From CAVRUD01 sp963849635 (GTDB lineage Bacteria > Chloroflexota > Chloroflexia > Thermomicrobiales > UBA6265), in NCBI GenBank assembly GCA_963849635.1, contig CAWKIA010000019.1:248001-312000 (forward strand): a stretch of 64,000 nt of DNA. The letters are read 5' to 3'. Positions within the stretch are counted from its first letter, which is position 1, and each line of letters opens with the position of its first letter. The notes under the pieces were generated by a model, which searched no databases, was not told where the DNA came from, and saw nothing but the letters and a program-made list of their open reading frames with translations. The position numbers were made by a program, and so were the translations under genes. This document shows, piece after piece, positions 9,994 through 19,425 of this stretch.

Positions 9994-10758
9994 TCAGGCG
10001 ATGAGGGACTCCAGGAGGGTGATTGAGCGCTTGACGCCATCGATCTGGTCGCCGCGGCCTTCGAATTCGACGGAGTAGGTGCCGGTGTAGCCGGAGTCTT
10101 TGACGATCTTGGCGCAGCGAGCGATATCGAATTTGGTCATCTGGCCGTCGGGGTCGAAGTCGAGGGTTTTGGCGTGGATGATGGCCGCCCGGGGGGCCAT
10201 CTGGGCGAGGAAGTCATAGCGCTCGGCCTCGGAAAAATTGCCCCAGTCGGGGGCGGTGCCGAGGGCGGGGACGGCGGCGAGGAGGGCGGCGTTGGTGTCG
10301 GGGCGGGCGGAGAGGCCGCCGTGGTTCTCCATGACGACCTGGACGCCGATCTTCTTGCCGTAGTCGGAGAGGCGGGTGTAGGAGTCGATCGCGGTCTGGA
10401 GGTCGCCGTCGCCGCTGTTGACGCGGGCGATGGGGGAGCCGAGGAAAGCGGCGGCATCGAGCCACAGCTCGATGATGCGCAGGTCGTAATCGCGCTTTTG
10501 CTCGTCCGCCTGGGAGATGTGGCCGCGGTCGATCGGCATGCTGACCAGGGAGACGCCGGCGGCGGTGATGGCGTCTTTCAGCGCCTGGAGGCCGATCGAG
10601 TCGTTGCGCAGGATGTGGAACTGGCAGATCTCGATGGCGTCGAGGCCGAAGGTCTCTTTGGCGTAGCGGGGGAAGTCGTTGATTGGGACATCCGTGTTGA
10701 TGTGATCGCGGATGGAGTAAGAGGAGAGGGCGAGCTTCAACGGTCGATCCTTTCTCAT
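9994..10758 (-). CDS. sugar phosphate isomerase/epimerase, xylose-isomerase-like TIM barrel
   Basis: A 254-residue protein of the AP-endonuclease-2/xylose-isomerase-like TIM-barrel superfamily (IolE/IolH-type). The opening strand LKLALSSYSI, the metal-binding positions in DAIEIC, VVMENHGG, IIHAKT and the final YSVEFEGRGD follow the usual pattern of this family: Glu, Asp/His and Glu ligands at the C-terminal ends of strands. Members isomerise or epimerise sugars or inositols, or dehydrate ketoinositols. No signal peptide is present, so it is cytoplasmic. It lies near a sugar locus but is separated from it by IS remnants. The substrate is unknown. Confidence 0.85.
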   Translation of the reverse strand: MRKDRPLKLALSSYSIRDHINTDVPINDFPRYAKETFGLDAIEICQFHILRNDSIGLQALKDAITAAGVSLVSMPIDRGHISQADEQKRDYDLRIIELWLDAAAFLGSPIARVNSGDGDLQTAIDSYTRLSDYGKKIGVQVVMENHGGLSARPDTNAALLAAVPALGTAPDWGNFSEAERYDFLAQMAPRAAIIHAKTLDFDPDGQMTKFDIARCAKIVKDSGYTGTYSVEFEGRGDQIDGVKRSITLLESLIA

Positions 10759-10984
10759 GGGCGGCGGGTGAATTCCGGCGTCATCCTACCCGGAGGAGGC
10801 AGGTATGTCTTCTTCTGGATGTCTGGACTGGCTTTGCCGGGACTGTCTCCATTGTAGGGGCGGACCGGTGGAGCGTGTCTCGGAGCGGGTGCGGGTGCGT
10901 GGTAGGAGCGCGTCGGCGGGCTGACGCGGGGTGGGCGGTGGACATCGTCTTAGGTGGGGAGCCGGGAGTGACCACCGGCCGCGA

Positions 10985-11150
10985 CGCCGGGCCGCTCAGG
11001 CAGCGAGTCGGTCGTGCTGCCAGGAGGGGTACGCAGGTGCGCAGGTTGGCGGCGGTCGCCAGCAGCGATCAGCCCCCGGGCATCGACATTGGCCAGCGCC
11101 CGCAGCAGGAACCGGCGCGCCCCCAGGTCCTCTTGGAGCGCACCGTGGCC
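10985..11150 (-). pseudogene. C-terminal fragment of IS1182-type transposase, inverted copy
   Basis: Read on the minus strand the fragment gives LQEDLGARRFLLRALANVDA and then, after a small shift, LATAANLRTCVPLLAARP. The plus-strand copy ends LKEELGARRFLLGGRANV and LLATAANLRTCVRL. The two are clearly homologous but not identical, so this is a second copy in the opposite orientation rather than part of the same gene. Confidence 0.7.
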
Positions 11151-11159
11151 CGGCGGCGA

Positions 11160-12185
11160 CCAGCGGCTTGCGTGAAGGTTGGGCGATCCAGGCGGTCGAC
11201 GGGACCAAGATCGGGGGCAATGCCGCCAAAGATCGGACCCTGGACGCCGCCGCGTTGGCCAAGCTGCTGGAGCGGGTCGAGGCGGCGATCGCCGATCTGG
11301 AGGCCCAGAACCGCCCGGACGGGCCGCCGACTCCGCCCCGGCTGCCGGCCGAGCTGGCTCAGGCGGAGCGGCTGCGGGTGCGGGTGCGCGCCGCGCTCGA
11401 CCAGGTCACCGCCCCGGACGGCCCCACGCGGCTCAACCTGACCGATCCGGAGGCGGGGCTGGTCAAGGGGCGGCACGGGGTGGTGGCCGGGTACAACGCC
11501 CAGGCGGCGGTCGCCCGGGTCGACCTGCCCGGCACACGCCCGGCGCGGCTGCTGACGGCGGTCGCCGTCGTTCCCGACGCTGATGACCACGGCCAGCTGC
11601 TGCCGATGCTGGCACGGGTGGACGCCACCACCGGCCGCGGGGTCGCCACGGTGTTGGCCGACGGTGGCTACCACGATGGGGCGACGGTGGCGATCTGTGC
11701 CGCGCGGGGGCAACGGGTCGTCATGCCCGAGGCCCAGCAGTCCGCGCTGGCTGATCCCTTCCATAAGGAGCACTTTGCCTACGACCCGGCCGCCGATGCC
11801 TTCACCTGCCCGGCCGGGCACGCGCTGACCTTCCGGGGCATCAAGGCGCGGACCGCTCGCCCGATGATGCGAGTCTACCGGGGGACGGCGGCGGTGTGCC
11901 GGGCGTGCCCCCACTTCAGGGTGTGCACCACAGACGCGCGGCAGGGGCGAGCCCTGGAGGTCGGGACCGCACGAGGCAGCTCTGCGCGCGCATCGGTCCT
12001 GGATGGCGACCGAGGAGGCCCAGACCCTCGCCCGGCAGCGCAAGGCGCTGGTCGAACCCGTCTTTGGGATGCTCAAGGAGGAACTGGGGGCGCGCCGGTT
12101 CCTGCTCGGCGGACGGGCCAATGTCGCGGCCGAGTGGACGCTGCTGGCGACCGCCGCCAACCTGCGCACCTGCGTCCGCCTCTGA
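11160..12185 (+). pseudogene. IS1182-type transposase, N-terminally truncated and frameshifted
   Basis: This is a DDE transposase fragment. AIQAVDGTKIGGNAAKDRT is the VDGTKI motif that follows the N-terminal DUF772-like region in this family; that N-terminal region is missing here. VVADGGYHDG-type sequence appears as TVLADGGYHDGATVAIC, and a Cys-rich zinc-like segment follows (TCPAGHALTF, VCRACPHFRVCTT). The frame changes near 11960-11968 in a short G run; the last part continues as EAALRAHRSWMATEEAQTLA, VEPVFGMLKEELGARRF and ends at LRTCVRL. With the 5' part lost and an inverted copy fused in front, it cannot encode an active enzyme whether or not the indel is real. Confidence 0.82.
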
Positions 12186-12291
12186 CACGGTGTGTCCGCC
12201 CGGCCGCCGACTAGACTGGTTACCGGATGGGGACGCCGTTCCCGGACCTTGACGGCGCGGTTGGTTACCGGGCGGACACACCGGTCCGCCC

Positions 12292-14546
12292 CTACGAATC
12301 GGGGCGAAGTTCGAGCATCGTAACCCGGTGGGGTTCGAGAGTGAGGTCGAGCGAAGTGGGGTGGATCTCCGTCGTGACTTGATCGGTCGAGGCAAGGGTG
12401 ATCCGCGAGACCTGGTAGGTAGCGCCGCTGCGAATGCCATAGAGGGTCGGGTCGATAGAGAGCGAGATTGTCTGAAGGGACTCTGCCTGGAGATTGACGA
12501 AGAGGAAGGCGATGTTGCCTTCTGGGGAGCGCCAGGCGGAGTGGATGACGCTAGGGACGGTCTTCGTGCCTCGTTCGTTGTGGGGTTGGTTGGTGGCGGA
12601 GTTGTAGAGGAAGTAGTCGAGGGTGATTGACGGGGCGTCGAAGGCGAGCGGGCGCTGCATGGTGCCGTAGACGAGGTAGGGGCGGGCGAAGCCGGTGCGG
12701 GCGTTGGCGATCTCGGCGACGAAGTCGGTCTTGGCCGGGTCGATCTCGAAGGCGGTGGGGTCGAAGGCATAGTAGTGCTCGGCGGGGTCGTCGGTTTTGC
12801 CGTCGAGGGCTTCGAGGGCGCTGAATTCGTAGTTGAGCTCGAAGAGGCCGCCCCAGAGGGCGATTCGGGCGGCAACCCAATACCAGAGGTCTCCCACTTC
12901 GCGCGAGAGTTTGGCCCAGCCGTCGAGGCGGACGGGGCCGTACTCGTGGTAGACGAAGGCGAAGAGGGGGATCTTTTCGGCGGCGCCGGAAATGAGCCAA
13001 TCGCGGAAGCGGTCACCTTCGAAGGTGGAGAGCGGGCTGGCTTCGGCACGGGCCTGGTAGTAGGCGAAGGTCGGAATGAAGAGTTCCGTAATCATCTCGG
13101 CGCCCTGTGGGACGAAATCGCCGCGGGCTGTTTCCACACCGGACCTTGTGTTGGCGTACATGGCGCGGTAGGCGTCGACCATCCAGGCGCCGCCGCCGAT
13201 GGGGTGGCCGTGGTCGGAGTCGCGGCAGGCCATGAGGACGTTGTTGACGGAGATGTCGTAGTAGAGGGCGTCGGCCTTGTAGGTGCTGACGAGTTGCTCG
13301 TCGCGCCAGCGGTGGAGAGCAGCGAGGTAGCCGGAGGCGTCGGCCGGGCAGGAGAAGGGGAAGGCGTACCTGTCGGTCGAGTACTTCTCCTCGGGTAGCT
13401 GGAGGGCGGCGGCCGAAATCTCCTCGGCGTCGGAGGTCTTGGTTGTGAGCAGGATGTCGAATTCGAAGGGCGCCCAGTAGTCGCCGTTGCGGCGGATGGT
13501 TGCGAGGTTGGCGGGGTCGAAAGTGGCGGGGAACCAGTCGTCACGGCCGCCGGGGATCTCGCCCTCGTAGCTGGCGGGGGTTTTTGGCCAGTTGACGCCG
13601 AGGACGTGGAAGACGGGTTTGCCGGTGATCGCGTGGAAGTGGTCGAGCCAGGCGGCGCGGTCGTGGGCGGCGTTGATGCCGAAGGTGGCGAAGCCGACGT
13701 CGTCGAGGAGCCAGCGGGCGAGGTCCGTGCGCTCGGCGAGCGTGCCCTGGGCGGTCCAGGGTTGAGAGACGGCCCAGGCCTTGTAGCGTTCTGCCGCTTC
13801 GTACCAGGTGCCGTCGTCGAGGGTGCCGATCTGGATGGGATAGGGAACGGATAATTCGCCGCCTGGTTGCATGTCCGGGTTCTGGTGCATGACGGTGCTG
13901 ACGAGGTTGCCGGAGTCGTCCTTGTAGAAGTTGAGCCACTTCATGGCACCGGTGGGGTCTGGGGTCGCGAGGTAGAACCCACCCTGGTTCTCGGCGTAGT
14001 AGGCCATGAATTGCATAGTTGAGCCGTTGAAGCCTTCGGGGTAGGGGGAGTACCGCAGGCCCTGACTGCGGAGCGGCTCAGGCTCAAAGAGGTCGATGGG
14101 GTTGCGGAAGAGGAAACCGGTTCCCTGGGGATGGGCGAGGTAGGAGTCGGCGGTGGGGCTCAAGGCGCCGATGCCGTACAGGATGGGGTATTCGATTTTG
14201 TCGATGGTGTGATCGCTTTGGCCGGAGACGTTGATGGTGAAGTGGGCGTGGACGTCATTGTTGGGAAGGGCGATGGTGCTCTCGACGGTGAGGCCGAGGT
14301 CGGTGTCCCAGCGGAGGTGGAGGGTCTGGTCGCTTGCTGCGGTGGAATCGAGGGTCCAGGTGAAAGAGGAGAAGGAGTCGATCCAGGTTGAGATGCCGTC
14401 CTGGTCGAGTTCGATGCGCCAGGGTGGGGTTGGGGTTGGTTGGGCGATGAGGGAGATGGTTCTTTGGATTTGTGGGTGATCTGTTGGATTGAGCCGGTGT
14501 CGGGGTTGAGGGTGAGGGTGAGGTAGGGGTTTTCGAGGGTGATCAT
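12292..14546 (-). pseudogene. DUF6259-type glycoside-hydrolase-like protein (one frameshift)
   Basis: A protein of about 750 residues resembling DUF6259 proteins, predicted carbohydrate-active enzymes with an N-terminal beta-sandwich and a barrel. It starts MITLENPYLTLTLNPDTGSI, typical of such hydrolases. The frame changes near 14465, after QITHKSKE, and resumes with SLIAQPTPTPPWRIELDQDG. Later parts include FNGSTMQFMAYYAENQGGFY, HVLGVNWPKTPASYEGEIPG, DALYYDISVNNVLMACRDSD (a candidate acidic catalytic segment) and a C-terminal sandwich ending VTMLELRPDS. There is no signal peptide, so it would act on imported oligosaccharides. It lies downstream of the permease/binding-protein genes on the same strand and is likely part of that operon. 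The family assignment is by pattern only. Confidence 0.68.
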
Positions 14547-14561
14547 TTTGTCCTCAGACGG

Positions 14562-14669
14562 AGCCCCCTAACCCCCCGGCCCCCTTCCCCCCGCTGCGGC
14601 AAGGGGAAGGGGGAGATTGTTGGCATCAGGGAGCCAGGTTGATGGCTGACGGCTGATGGCTGATGGCTC
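14562..14669. repeat. family A palindrome followed by GGCTGA-type direct repeats
   Basis: A full family A copy (CCCCCTAACCCCCCGGCCCC, centre CGCTGCGGC, AAGGGGAAGGGGG) is followed by three GGCTGA(C/T) units at 14640-14669. The same direct repeat occurs at 43285. The pair separates the DUF6259 gene from the permease gene. Confidence 0.72.
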
Positions 14670-14670
14670 G

Positions 14671-15582
14671 TTACCGCCCTCCGGTTCCCGTGAAGGAGAT
14701 GCCGGCGGTGAAGAAGCGTTGGGTGAAGAAGAAGATGATGATCAGGGGGGCGACGGCCATGGTGGCGCCGGCCATCAGTTCGGCCCAGAAGGTCTGGCTC
14801 TGGATGCCGCCGCGGAAGGCGGCGAGGCCGAGGGTGATGGTGTAGAGGTTGCGGTCGTTGAGCATGATCAGGGGCCAGAGGTAGTCGTTCCAGACGTAGG
14901 TGATAGTGAAGACGGCGAGGACGGCGAGGGCGGGCTTGGCCAGGGGGAGGTTGATCTCCCAGAAGATGCGGAAGCGGGAGGCGCCGTCGACGGTGGCGGC
15001 GTCATCGAGTTCGGCCGGGATGGTGAGGAAGAACTGGCGCATGAGGAAAGTGCCGAAGGCGCCGCCGAGCATGCCCGGGATGGTCATCGCCCAGATGGTG
15101 TCGACCCAATGGAACCAGCGCATCAGAATGAAGCTGGGGACGAGTGTGACGGTATGGGGGATCATGAGGGTGCCGAGGTAGAGCATGAAGAGCAGATCGC
15201 GGCCGGGGAAGCGCAAGCGGGCAAAGGCGAAGCCGGCGAGGGAGCAGAACACGAGCTGCCCGATGGTGACGGCACTCGTATAGAAGATCGTGTTAAGGAC
15301 GTAGCGCTCGAACGGGGCGATGTCGAAGACGGTCGAGTAGTTCTCCCAGGCGATCGGATCGGGGATGGCCTTCGGGGGCCAGACGAAGATTTGGCCCGGA
15401 CCCTTGAGAGAGGTCGAGATCATCCAGAGAAATGGGAAGAGCGAGACGGCGGACATGACCGTCAGGACGAGGTAGGCGATGAGTTGGCCGCCGTGCTTGC
15501 GGATAAGTCTGCCTGATCGGGATTGTGTGTCTGCTACGGCAAGCTGCTTTGGCCGGGCGACGGCGGGCTGCTCGATAGCCAT
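14671..15582 (-). CDS. carbohydrate ABC transporter permease (MalG/UgpE type)
   Basis: Inner-membrane subunit of a sugar importer, 303 residues with six predicted helices (first: IAYLVLTVMSAVSLFPFLWM). The EAA loop that contacts the ATPase reads LDDAATVDGASRFRIFWEI and ends in LPLAKP, the binding-protein-dependent transport signature. The ATG at 15582 has AAAGGAG just upstream and is preferred to the longer frame from 15624, which overlaps the neighbouring permease gene further. It is the third gene of the importer set after the binding protein and the first permease. No ATPase gene accompanies them; in this family a shared MsmX-type ATPase commonly serves several importers. Confidence 0.93.
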   Translation of the reverse strand: MAIEQPAVARPKQLAVADTQSRSGRLIRKHGGQLIAYLVLTVMSAVSLFPFLWMISTSLKGPGQIFVWPPKAIPDPIAWENYSTVFDIAPFERYVLNTIFYTSAVTIGQLVFCSLAGFAFARLRFPGRDLLFMLYLGTLMIPHTVTLVPSFILMRWFHWVDTIWAMTIPGMLGGAFGTFLMRQFFLTIPAELDDAATVDGASRFRIFWEINLPLAKPALAVLAVFTITYVWNDYLWPLIMLNDRNLYTITLGLAAFRGGIQSQTFWAELMAGATMAVAPLIIIFFFTQRFFTAGISFTGTGGR

Positions 15583-15601
15583 CGTTGGCTCCTTTGACCT
15601 G

Positions 15602-16519
15602 CTAGCTGAACTCGTAGCCGGCACTGGCGCGCGAGCGGCCGACGCGAAGCTGGAGGTAGGTGATCACGAAGAGGATGGCGAAGAGGATGTAGGCCATTGC
15701 GGACGCGTAGCCCATCCTGAAGTAGTCGAAGGCATTGTTGTAGAGGTGAAGGTTGTAGACGTAGGTGGAGGTGCCGGGGCCGCCGGGAGGGGCGCCGCCC
15801 TGGCCGGTGATCAGGTAGACCTGATCGAAAACCTGGAAGGAACCAATGATCGAGATGACGGTGACGAAGAGGAGGGCGGGGCCAATCAGAGGGATAGTGA
15901 TATTGAAGAAGCGGCGTGGGGCGCGGGCGCCATCGAGCGCCGCGGCTTCATAGAGCACCTTGGGGACGCCCTGAAGGGCGGCGAAGAGGATGACGGCGAA
16001 GTAGCCGACGCTCTTCCAGACCGAGAGGATCGCGAGGGAGGGCATCGACCATGTTTCACTGGTCAACCAGCGAATCGACGGCAGGCCGAAGAACTCGAGG
16101 ATGGCATTGAGCACGCCGAATTCGGTGTTGTAGATCCATTGCCAGACGAAGGCGATGGCGACAGCCGAGGTGAGTACCGGCATGTAGAGCGCGGCCCGGA
16201 AGAGCGTAATGCCGCGGACCGCCTGGTTCATGGCGACCGCGAGGCCAAGGCCGATGGCGATGGTCGCCGGGACCGTCAGGATGACGTAGTAGGTGGTGTT
16301 CCAGAGGCTGGTCCAGAACAGGTCATCTTTGGTAAAGAGCTCCTGGTAATTGTCGAACCCGATGAATTTTGAATCGGTGAGGAGATCCCAGTCGGTAAAG
16401 CTCATGTACAGGGCAAAGACGACAGGGAAGGCGGTAAAGGTGAGCACCCCGATGTAGCTTGGCAGGATAAAGAGGTAGCACGTCCAGTTTTTGCGGATGT
16501 CGTGCATCAGGTGAGGCAT
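15602..16519 (-). CDS. carbohydrate ABC transporter permease (MalF/UgpA type)
   Basis: Partner permease of 305 residues. It opens with a short cytoplasmic tail and helix CYLFILPSYIGVLTFTAFPV, followed by the typical FIGFDNYQELF segment. The EAA loop is LYEAAALDGARAPRRFFNI then TIPLIGP. The ATG at 16519 is preceded by GGGGAG about ten bases away; an upstream ATG at 16558 has no comparable site. It ends 20 bases before the start of the next permease, so the two are probably co-translated and form the heterodimeric channel. Confidence 0.93.
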   Translation of the reverse strand: MPHLMHDIRKNWTCYLFILPSYIGVLTFTAFPVVFALYMSFTDWDLLTDSKFIGFDNYQELFTKDDLFWTSLWNTTYYVILTVPATIAIGLGLAVAMNQAVRGITLFRAALYMPVLTSAVAIAFVWQWIYNTEFGVLNAILEFFGLPSIRWLTSETWSMPSLAILSVWKSVGYFAVILFAALQGVPKVLYEAAALDGARAPRRFFNITIPLIGPALLFVTVISIIGSFQVFDQVYLITGQGGAPPGGPGTSTYVYNLHLYNNAFDYFRMGYASAMAYILFAILFVITYLQLRVGRSRASAGYEFS

Positions 16520-16634
16520 GGGCCGGCGTCTCCCCCGGTGGATCGGCGTGGAACCCAACGACGGCGGGCGGCGCCAGAAGACGCCGCCCGCCGAGATCCT
16601 GGCTCAACAATCGAGCGTGCGCGGAGCCAGCGGC

Positions 16635-18029
16635 TTAGCTCCCCGCGTCCGGAGTACCGGGGGCAACGGCGTCGGAGCCCTGGGCGAGGAGCTCGTTGAT
16701 CTGCGGATCAAGGGCGGGAAGCACTTCGCTGGCCGGCGCCTCACCGTTCATGACGCGGACCACCTCGCGCGACCAGACCTCGGCGACGGCGTTCCAGGCC
16801 GGGGTGATCGGCAGTGGGATGCTGGCCTCCATCGCGTCGATGAAGACGTTGGTGTTCTGGATCTTGGTGTGGGCGCCGATGAAGGCGTCGGACTGGCCGA
16901 CCGAGCGCAAGACCGGGATGAAGAGACCGGACTCCGCGATGACGGCCTGGCCCTCGGGGCCGGTGGAGAACTTGACGAACTCCCACGCCGCTTCCGGGTG
17001 CTCGGTGGTGGCGCTGATTGACAGACCGGTCGAGCCGAGGTCGGTCTTCGGGGTGGTGCCGCCCGGGCCGACCGGGAAGACCGCGACGTCGAAGTTGAGG
17101 CCCTCCACTTCGGAGAAGGCCGGGTAGAACCAGTGGCCAACTAGGCACATCGCGGCGCGACCGCCCATGAACATGTCAGAGCCGCCCTGGGTGGCGATCG
17201 CCTCGGCGTTCGGGGCGACATGGTGGACATGGACGAGGTCGGCGTAGAACTGGACGGCCTCGACCATTTTCGGATCGGCAAGCGTGCTGGCGGTCGGGTT
17301 GACGTAGGTGTCGAACCAGTTCCCTCCGTTACCTGTCCCCCAGACCATCGCGCTCAGGGGCGGCCACCAGGCGTCGACGAAGCCGTATTGGGAGACCCGG
17401 TCGCCGTCCCCGACGGTGAGGGCCTGGGCGGTCTCGAGGAACTTGTCGTAGGTCCAGGTCGTGTCGTTCCAGTCGGCGGGCGGGGGCGCGACGCCGGCCG
17501 CTTCAAAGATGTCCTTGTTGTAATAGAGGAAGACACCCGCGTACTGCTCGGGGAGCACGTACTGGGCGCCGTTCCAATTGAACATCTGGAGGAGGCCGGG
17601 AACCATCTCCTGGTCTACGACCGCTTTGAACTCAGCGTCATTGGCGAGGAAGGTGTTGAGATCGGCGTAGAGACCACGCTCGCCTAGGCCGGAGTAATCG
17701 AGTTCCCATGCCATCATGACGTCAGGCGTCGAACCGCCCGCAGCCATGACTTGCAACTCTTGGGTGGCGGAGCCTTCGGCGATCTGGGTGGTGACCTTGA
17801 TCTGGGGAAATTTCGCCATGAAGGCGTCGACGACCTTTTGGCGTGTTTCCGCTTCGGCGGGGTTTGCGCCGAAGTAGAACGTGATCTCCGCCTCTTCCAG
17901 TTCCTGAGCACGGGCGGGAGCCGGAGACGATCCACGGCCGGGGCTGGCCGCTGCTGAAAGGGGCAGGAGGGCGGCGGCGCCTCCGCCGGCCTTCAAGACG
18001 TCGCGACGGGAAAAGCGGTTCTTCGCCAT
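16635..18029 (-). CDS. sugar ABC transporter substrate-binding protein, Tat-exported
   Basis: Family 1 extracellular solute-binding protein of 464 residues. The N-terminus carries a twin-arginine motif (SRRDVLK, residues 7-13) before a hydrophobic Ala-rich segment, so export in folded form is expected. Typical features are PEQYAGVFLYYNKDIFEAAG, GRAAMCLVGHW and AAWEFVKFSTGPEGQ. It is the first gene of the minus-strand importer operon and faces a LacI-type operator in its upstream gap, across from DUF4185 and lacI. No lipobox cysteine is visible. The sugar is unknown; neighbouring GH172, DUF4185 and DUF6259 proteins point to a fructo- or arabinofuranose-containing oligosaccharide. Confidence 0.93.
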   Translation of the reverse strand: MAKNRFSRRDVLKAGGGAAALLPLSAAASPGRGSSPAPARAQELEEAEITFYFGANPAEAETRQKVVDAFMAKFPQIKVTTQIAEGSATQELQVMAAGGSTPDVMMAWELDYSGLGERGLYADLNTFLANDAEFKAVVDQEMVPGLLQMFNWNGAQYVLPEQYAGVFLYYNKDIFEAAGVAPPPADWNDTTWTYDKFLETAQALTVGDGDRVSQYGFVDAWWPPLSAMVWGTGNGGNWFDTYVNPTASTLADPKMVEAVQFYADLVHVHHVAPNAEAIATQGGSDMFMGGRAAMCLVGHWFYPAFSEVEGLNFDVAVFPVGPGGTTPKTDLGSTGLSISATTEHPEAAWEFVKFSTGPEGQAVIAESGLFIPVLRSVGQSDAFIGAHTKIQNTNVFIDAMEASIPLPITPAWNAVAEVWSREVVRVMNGEAPASEVLPALDPQINELLAQGSDAVAPGTPDAGS

Positions 18030-18139
18030 GGTGCGATCTCCTCTGCTCTGAAGAGCTTGGCGCCGATTCGGGGAGGTTTTCCGCGACCCGCGGTGGTCGA
18101 TGACCTTACCGGATCGGTGCTCGCGACTTGTGCCTGGAC

Positions 18140-18155
18140 TTGAAATCGATTACAA
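18140..18155. promoter_or_regulatory. LacI-family operator in divergent gap
   Basis: TTGAAATCGATTACAA is a near-palindrome (14 of 16 positions match its reverse complement) with the central CG step typical of LacI/GalR operators. It lies between the divergent binding-protein gene and the DUF4185 gene. A half-matching copy (TGAAATCGATTG) stands directly before the nearby lacI gene, so this regulator probably controls both sides. Confidence 0.68.
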
Positions 18156-18255
18156 CGTAGCATCGGCTCAGGATACGTGTCAAGACCTTTTGCTCGGTGA
18201 AGTTGGAGGGTGCTCCGCAGGGTACGTCGACGCATGCCAGGGGAGGAGCGAAACG

Positions 18256-19371
18256 ATGCGGTTCCGGCTCGGACTGGTTACGATGTTGATGGGCGCGGCG
18301 ATGTTAGGTTGGCTCCCGGCGCGAGCGCAGGACGCGGCCAGCCCAGTGGCGACGCCGGTCGAGGGTGGGGGAGACGGCATGGGGCCGTTGCGCGAGGTGG
18401 CGATCCTGACCGGGCCAGACTCGATCAACGAGACGCACACCCACTACCAGGTGGACGGGACCGACCTGGGGCACACCTTCTTCCACGGCGACACCCTCTA
18501 CATGATCTTCGGCGATACCTTCGGGCCGGCCAAGTCGGACTGGCGCTCGAATGTGGCGGCGGTGATCACGGATGATGACCCCAGCGACGGGCTGACGTTC
18601 GACCGGATGATCGAGGATCTGCCGGGGCACGCGCAGGCGTTGATCAAGCAGTCGGCGGTGCCTGGGACGGAGGTGACGATCATCCCGACGTACGGCGTGT
18701 CGGTCGGCGATCGGATGTTTCTGCACTACATGCAGGTGACCCATTGGGGTGATCCTGGGCATTGGGATCTGGGATCTTCGGGGTTTGCCTACTCCGATGA
18801 CGACGGCCAGACGTGGACCGTCGACCCCGAGGCGACCTGGCCAGGAGACAGCAACTTCGGCCAGGTGGCGATCGAGCAGGTCGGCGACTACCTGTACGTC
18901 TTCGGGATTCCGGGAGGGCGGTTTGGCGGGGTTCACCTCGCCCGAATCGCGCCGGAGCGGATCCTGGAGATCAGTGAGTACGAGTACTGGGATGGGGCAG
19001 GCTGGCAGGCGGACGCCGCGCAGGCGGCCGAGGTGATTCCGGCGCCAGTGGGCGAGCTGTCCGTGCGCTGGAACTCGCACTACGGCAAATGGCTGATGAT
19101 GTACTTGAACGAGGACAAGTACGCTATCGTCTTGCGGACGGCCGATTGCCTGACGGGGCCGTGGGACGAGGAGCGGACGGTGACGACCGGGGCGGAGCAT
19201 CCGCAGCTCTACGCGCCGTTCATGCTGCCGGGCCAAACCGGTTGGAATGATGGGCCGAAGATCTACTTCACGATGTCACTCTTCGGACCCTATAACGTTT
19301 GGTTGATGGAGACGAGTCTGACCGATGTCGAGCCGACGGGAGTCACTGAGGCGTGCGTCACGTCTCAATGA
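18256..19371 (+). CDS. secreted DUF4185 beta-propeller protein
   Basis: A 371-residue exported protein with an N-terminal signal peptide (LVTMLMGAAMLGWLPARAQD) and a DUF4185 domain, a family related to five-bladed propeller glycoside hydrolases. Repeating blade-like strands are visible (FFHGDTLYMIFGDTFGP, MFLHYMQVTHWGDPGHW, VGDYLYVFGIPGGRFGG, FGPYNVWLMET). The ATG at 18256 has GGAGGAG about eight bases upstream, which fixes the start; the frame is open further upstream without a start signal. It probably binds or cleaves an extracellular oligosaccharide before uptake by the divergent importer. The catalytic residues are not established for the family, so activity is an inference. Confidence 0.85.
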   Translation: MRFRLGLVTMLMGAAMLGWLPARAQDAASPVATPVEGGGDGMGPLREVAILTGPDSINETHTHYQVDGTDLGHTFFHGDTLYMIFGDTFGPAKSDWRSNVAAVITDDDPSDGLTFDRMIEDLPGHAQALIKQSAVPGTEVTIIPTYGVSVGDRMFLHYMQVTHWGDPGHWDLGSSGFAYSDDDGQTWTVDPEATWPGDSNFGQVAIEQVGDYLYVFGIPGGRFGGVHLARIAPERILEISEYEYWDGAGWQADAAQAAEVIPAPVGELSVRWNSHYGKWLMMYLNEDKYAIVLRTADCLTGPWDEERTVTTGAEHPQLYAPFMLPGQTGWNDGPKIYFTMSLFGPYNVWLMETSLTDVEPTGVTEACVTSQ

Positions 19372-19397
19372 CAAATCTTCGAAATCCAGCTAAAACG

Positions 19398-19413
19398 CTG
19401 AAATCGATTGCTC
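19398..19413. promoter_or_regulatory. LacI-type operator before lacI
   Basis: CTGAAATCGATTGCTC shares the 11-base core TGAAATCGATT with the operator at 18140. It overlaps the ribosome-site region of the regulator gene (CGGAGGG follows at once), which suits autorepression. Confidence 0.6.
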
Positions 19414-19425
19414 GGAGGGCTGTCC

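Larger units (their letters stand above)
10855..12294. mobile_element. remnant of IS1182-type element(s)
   Basis: The 16-mer GTAGGGGCGGACCGGT at 10855-10870 recurs inverted at 12279-12294 and encloses transposase fragments. The right end also forms a local palindrome (GGGCGGACACACCGGTCCGC). Inside are a short C-terminal transposase fragment on the minus strand and a longer N-truncated fragment on the plus strand, so this is a rearranged remnant and not one clean insertion. The first 110 bases inside the left repeat hold nothing recognisable. Confidence 0.6.

Noticed and set aside
11041..11160. N-terminal half of the IS1182 transposase on the plus strand
   Set aside because: The plus-strand translation here has no family match; the minus strand gives a C-terminal transposase fragment instead.
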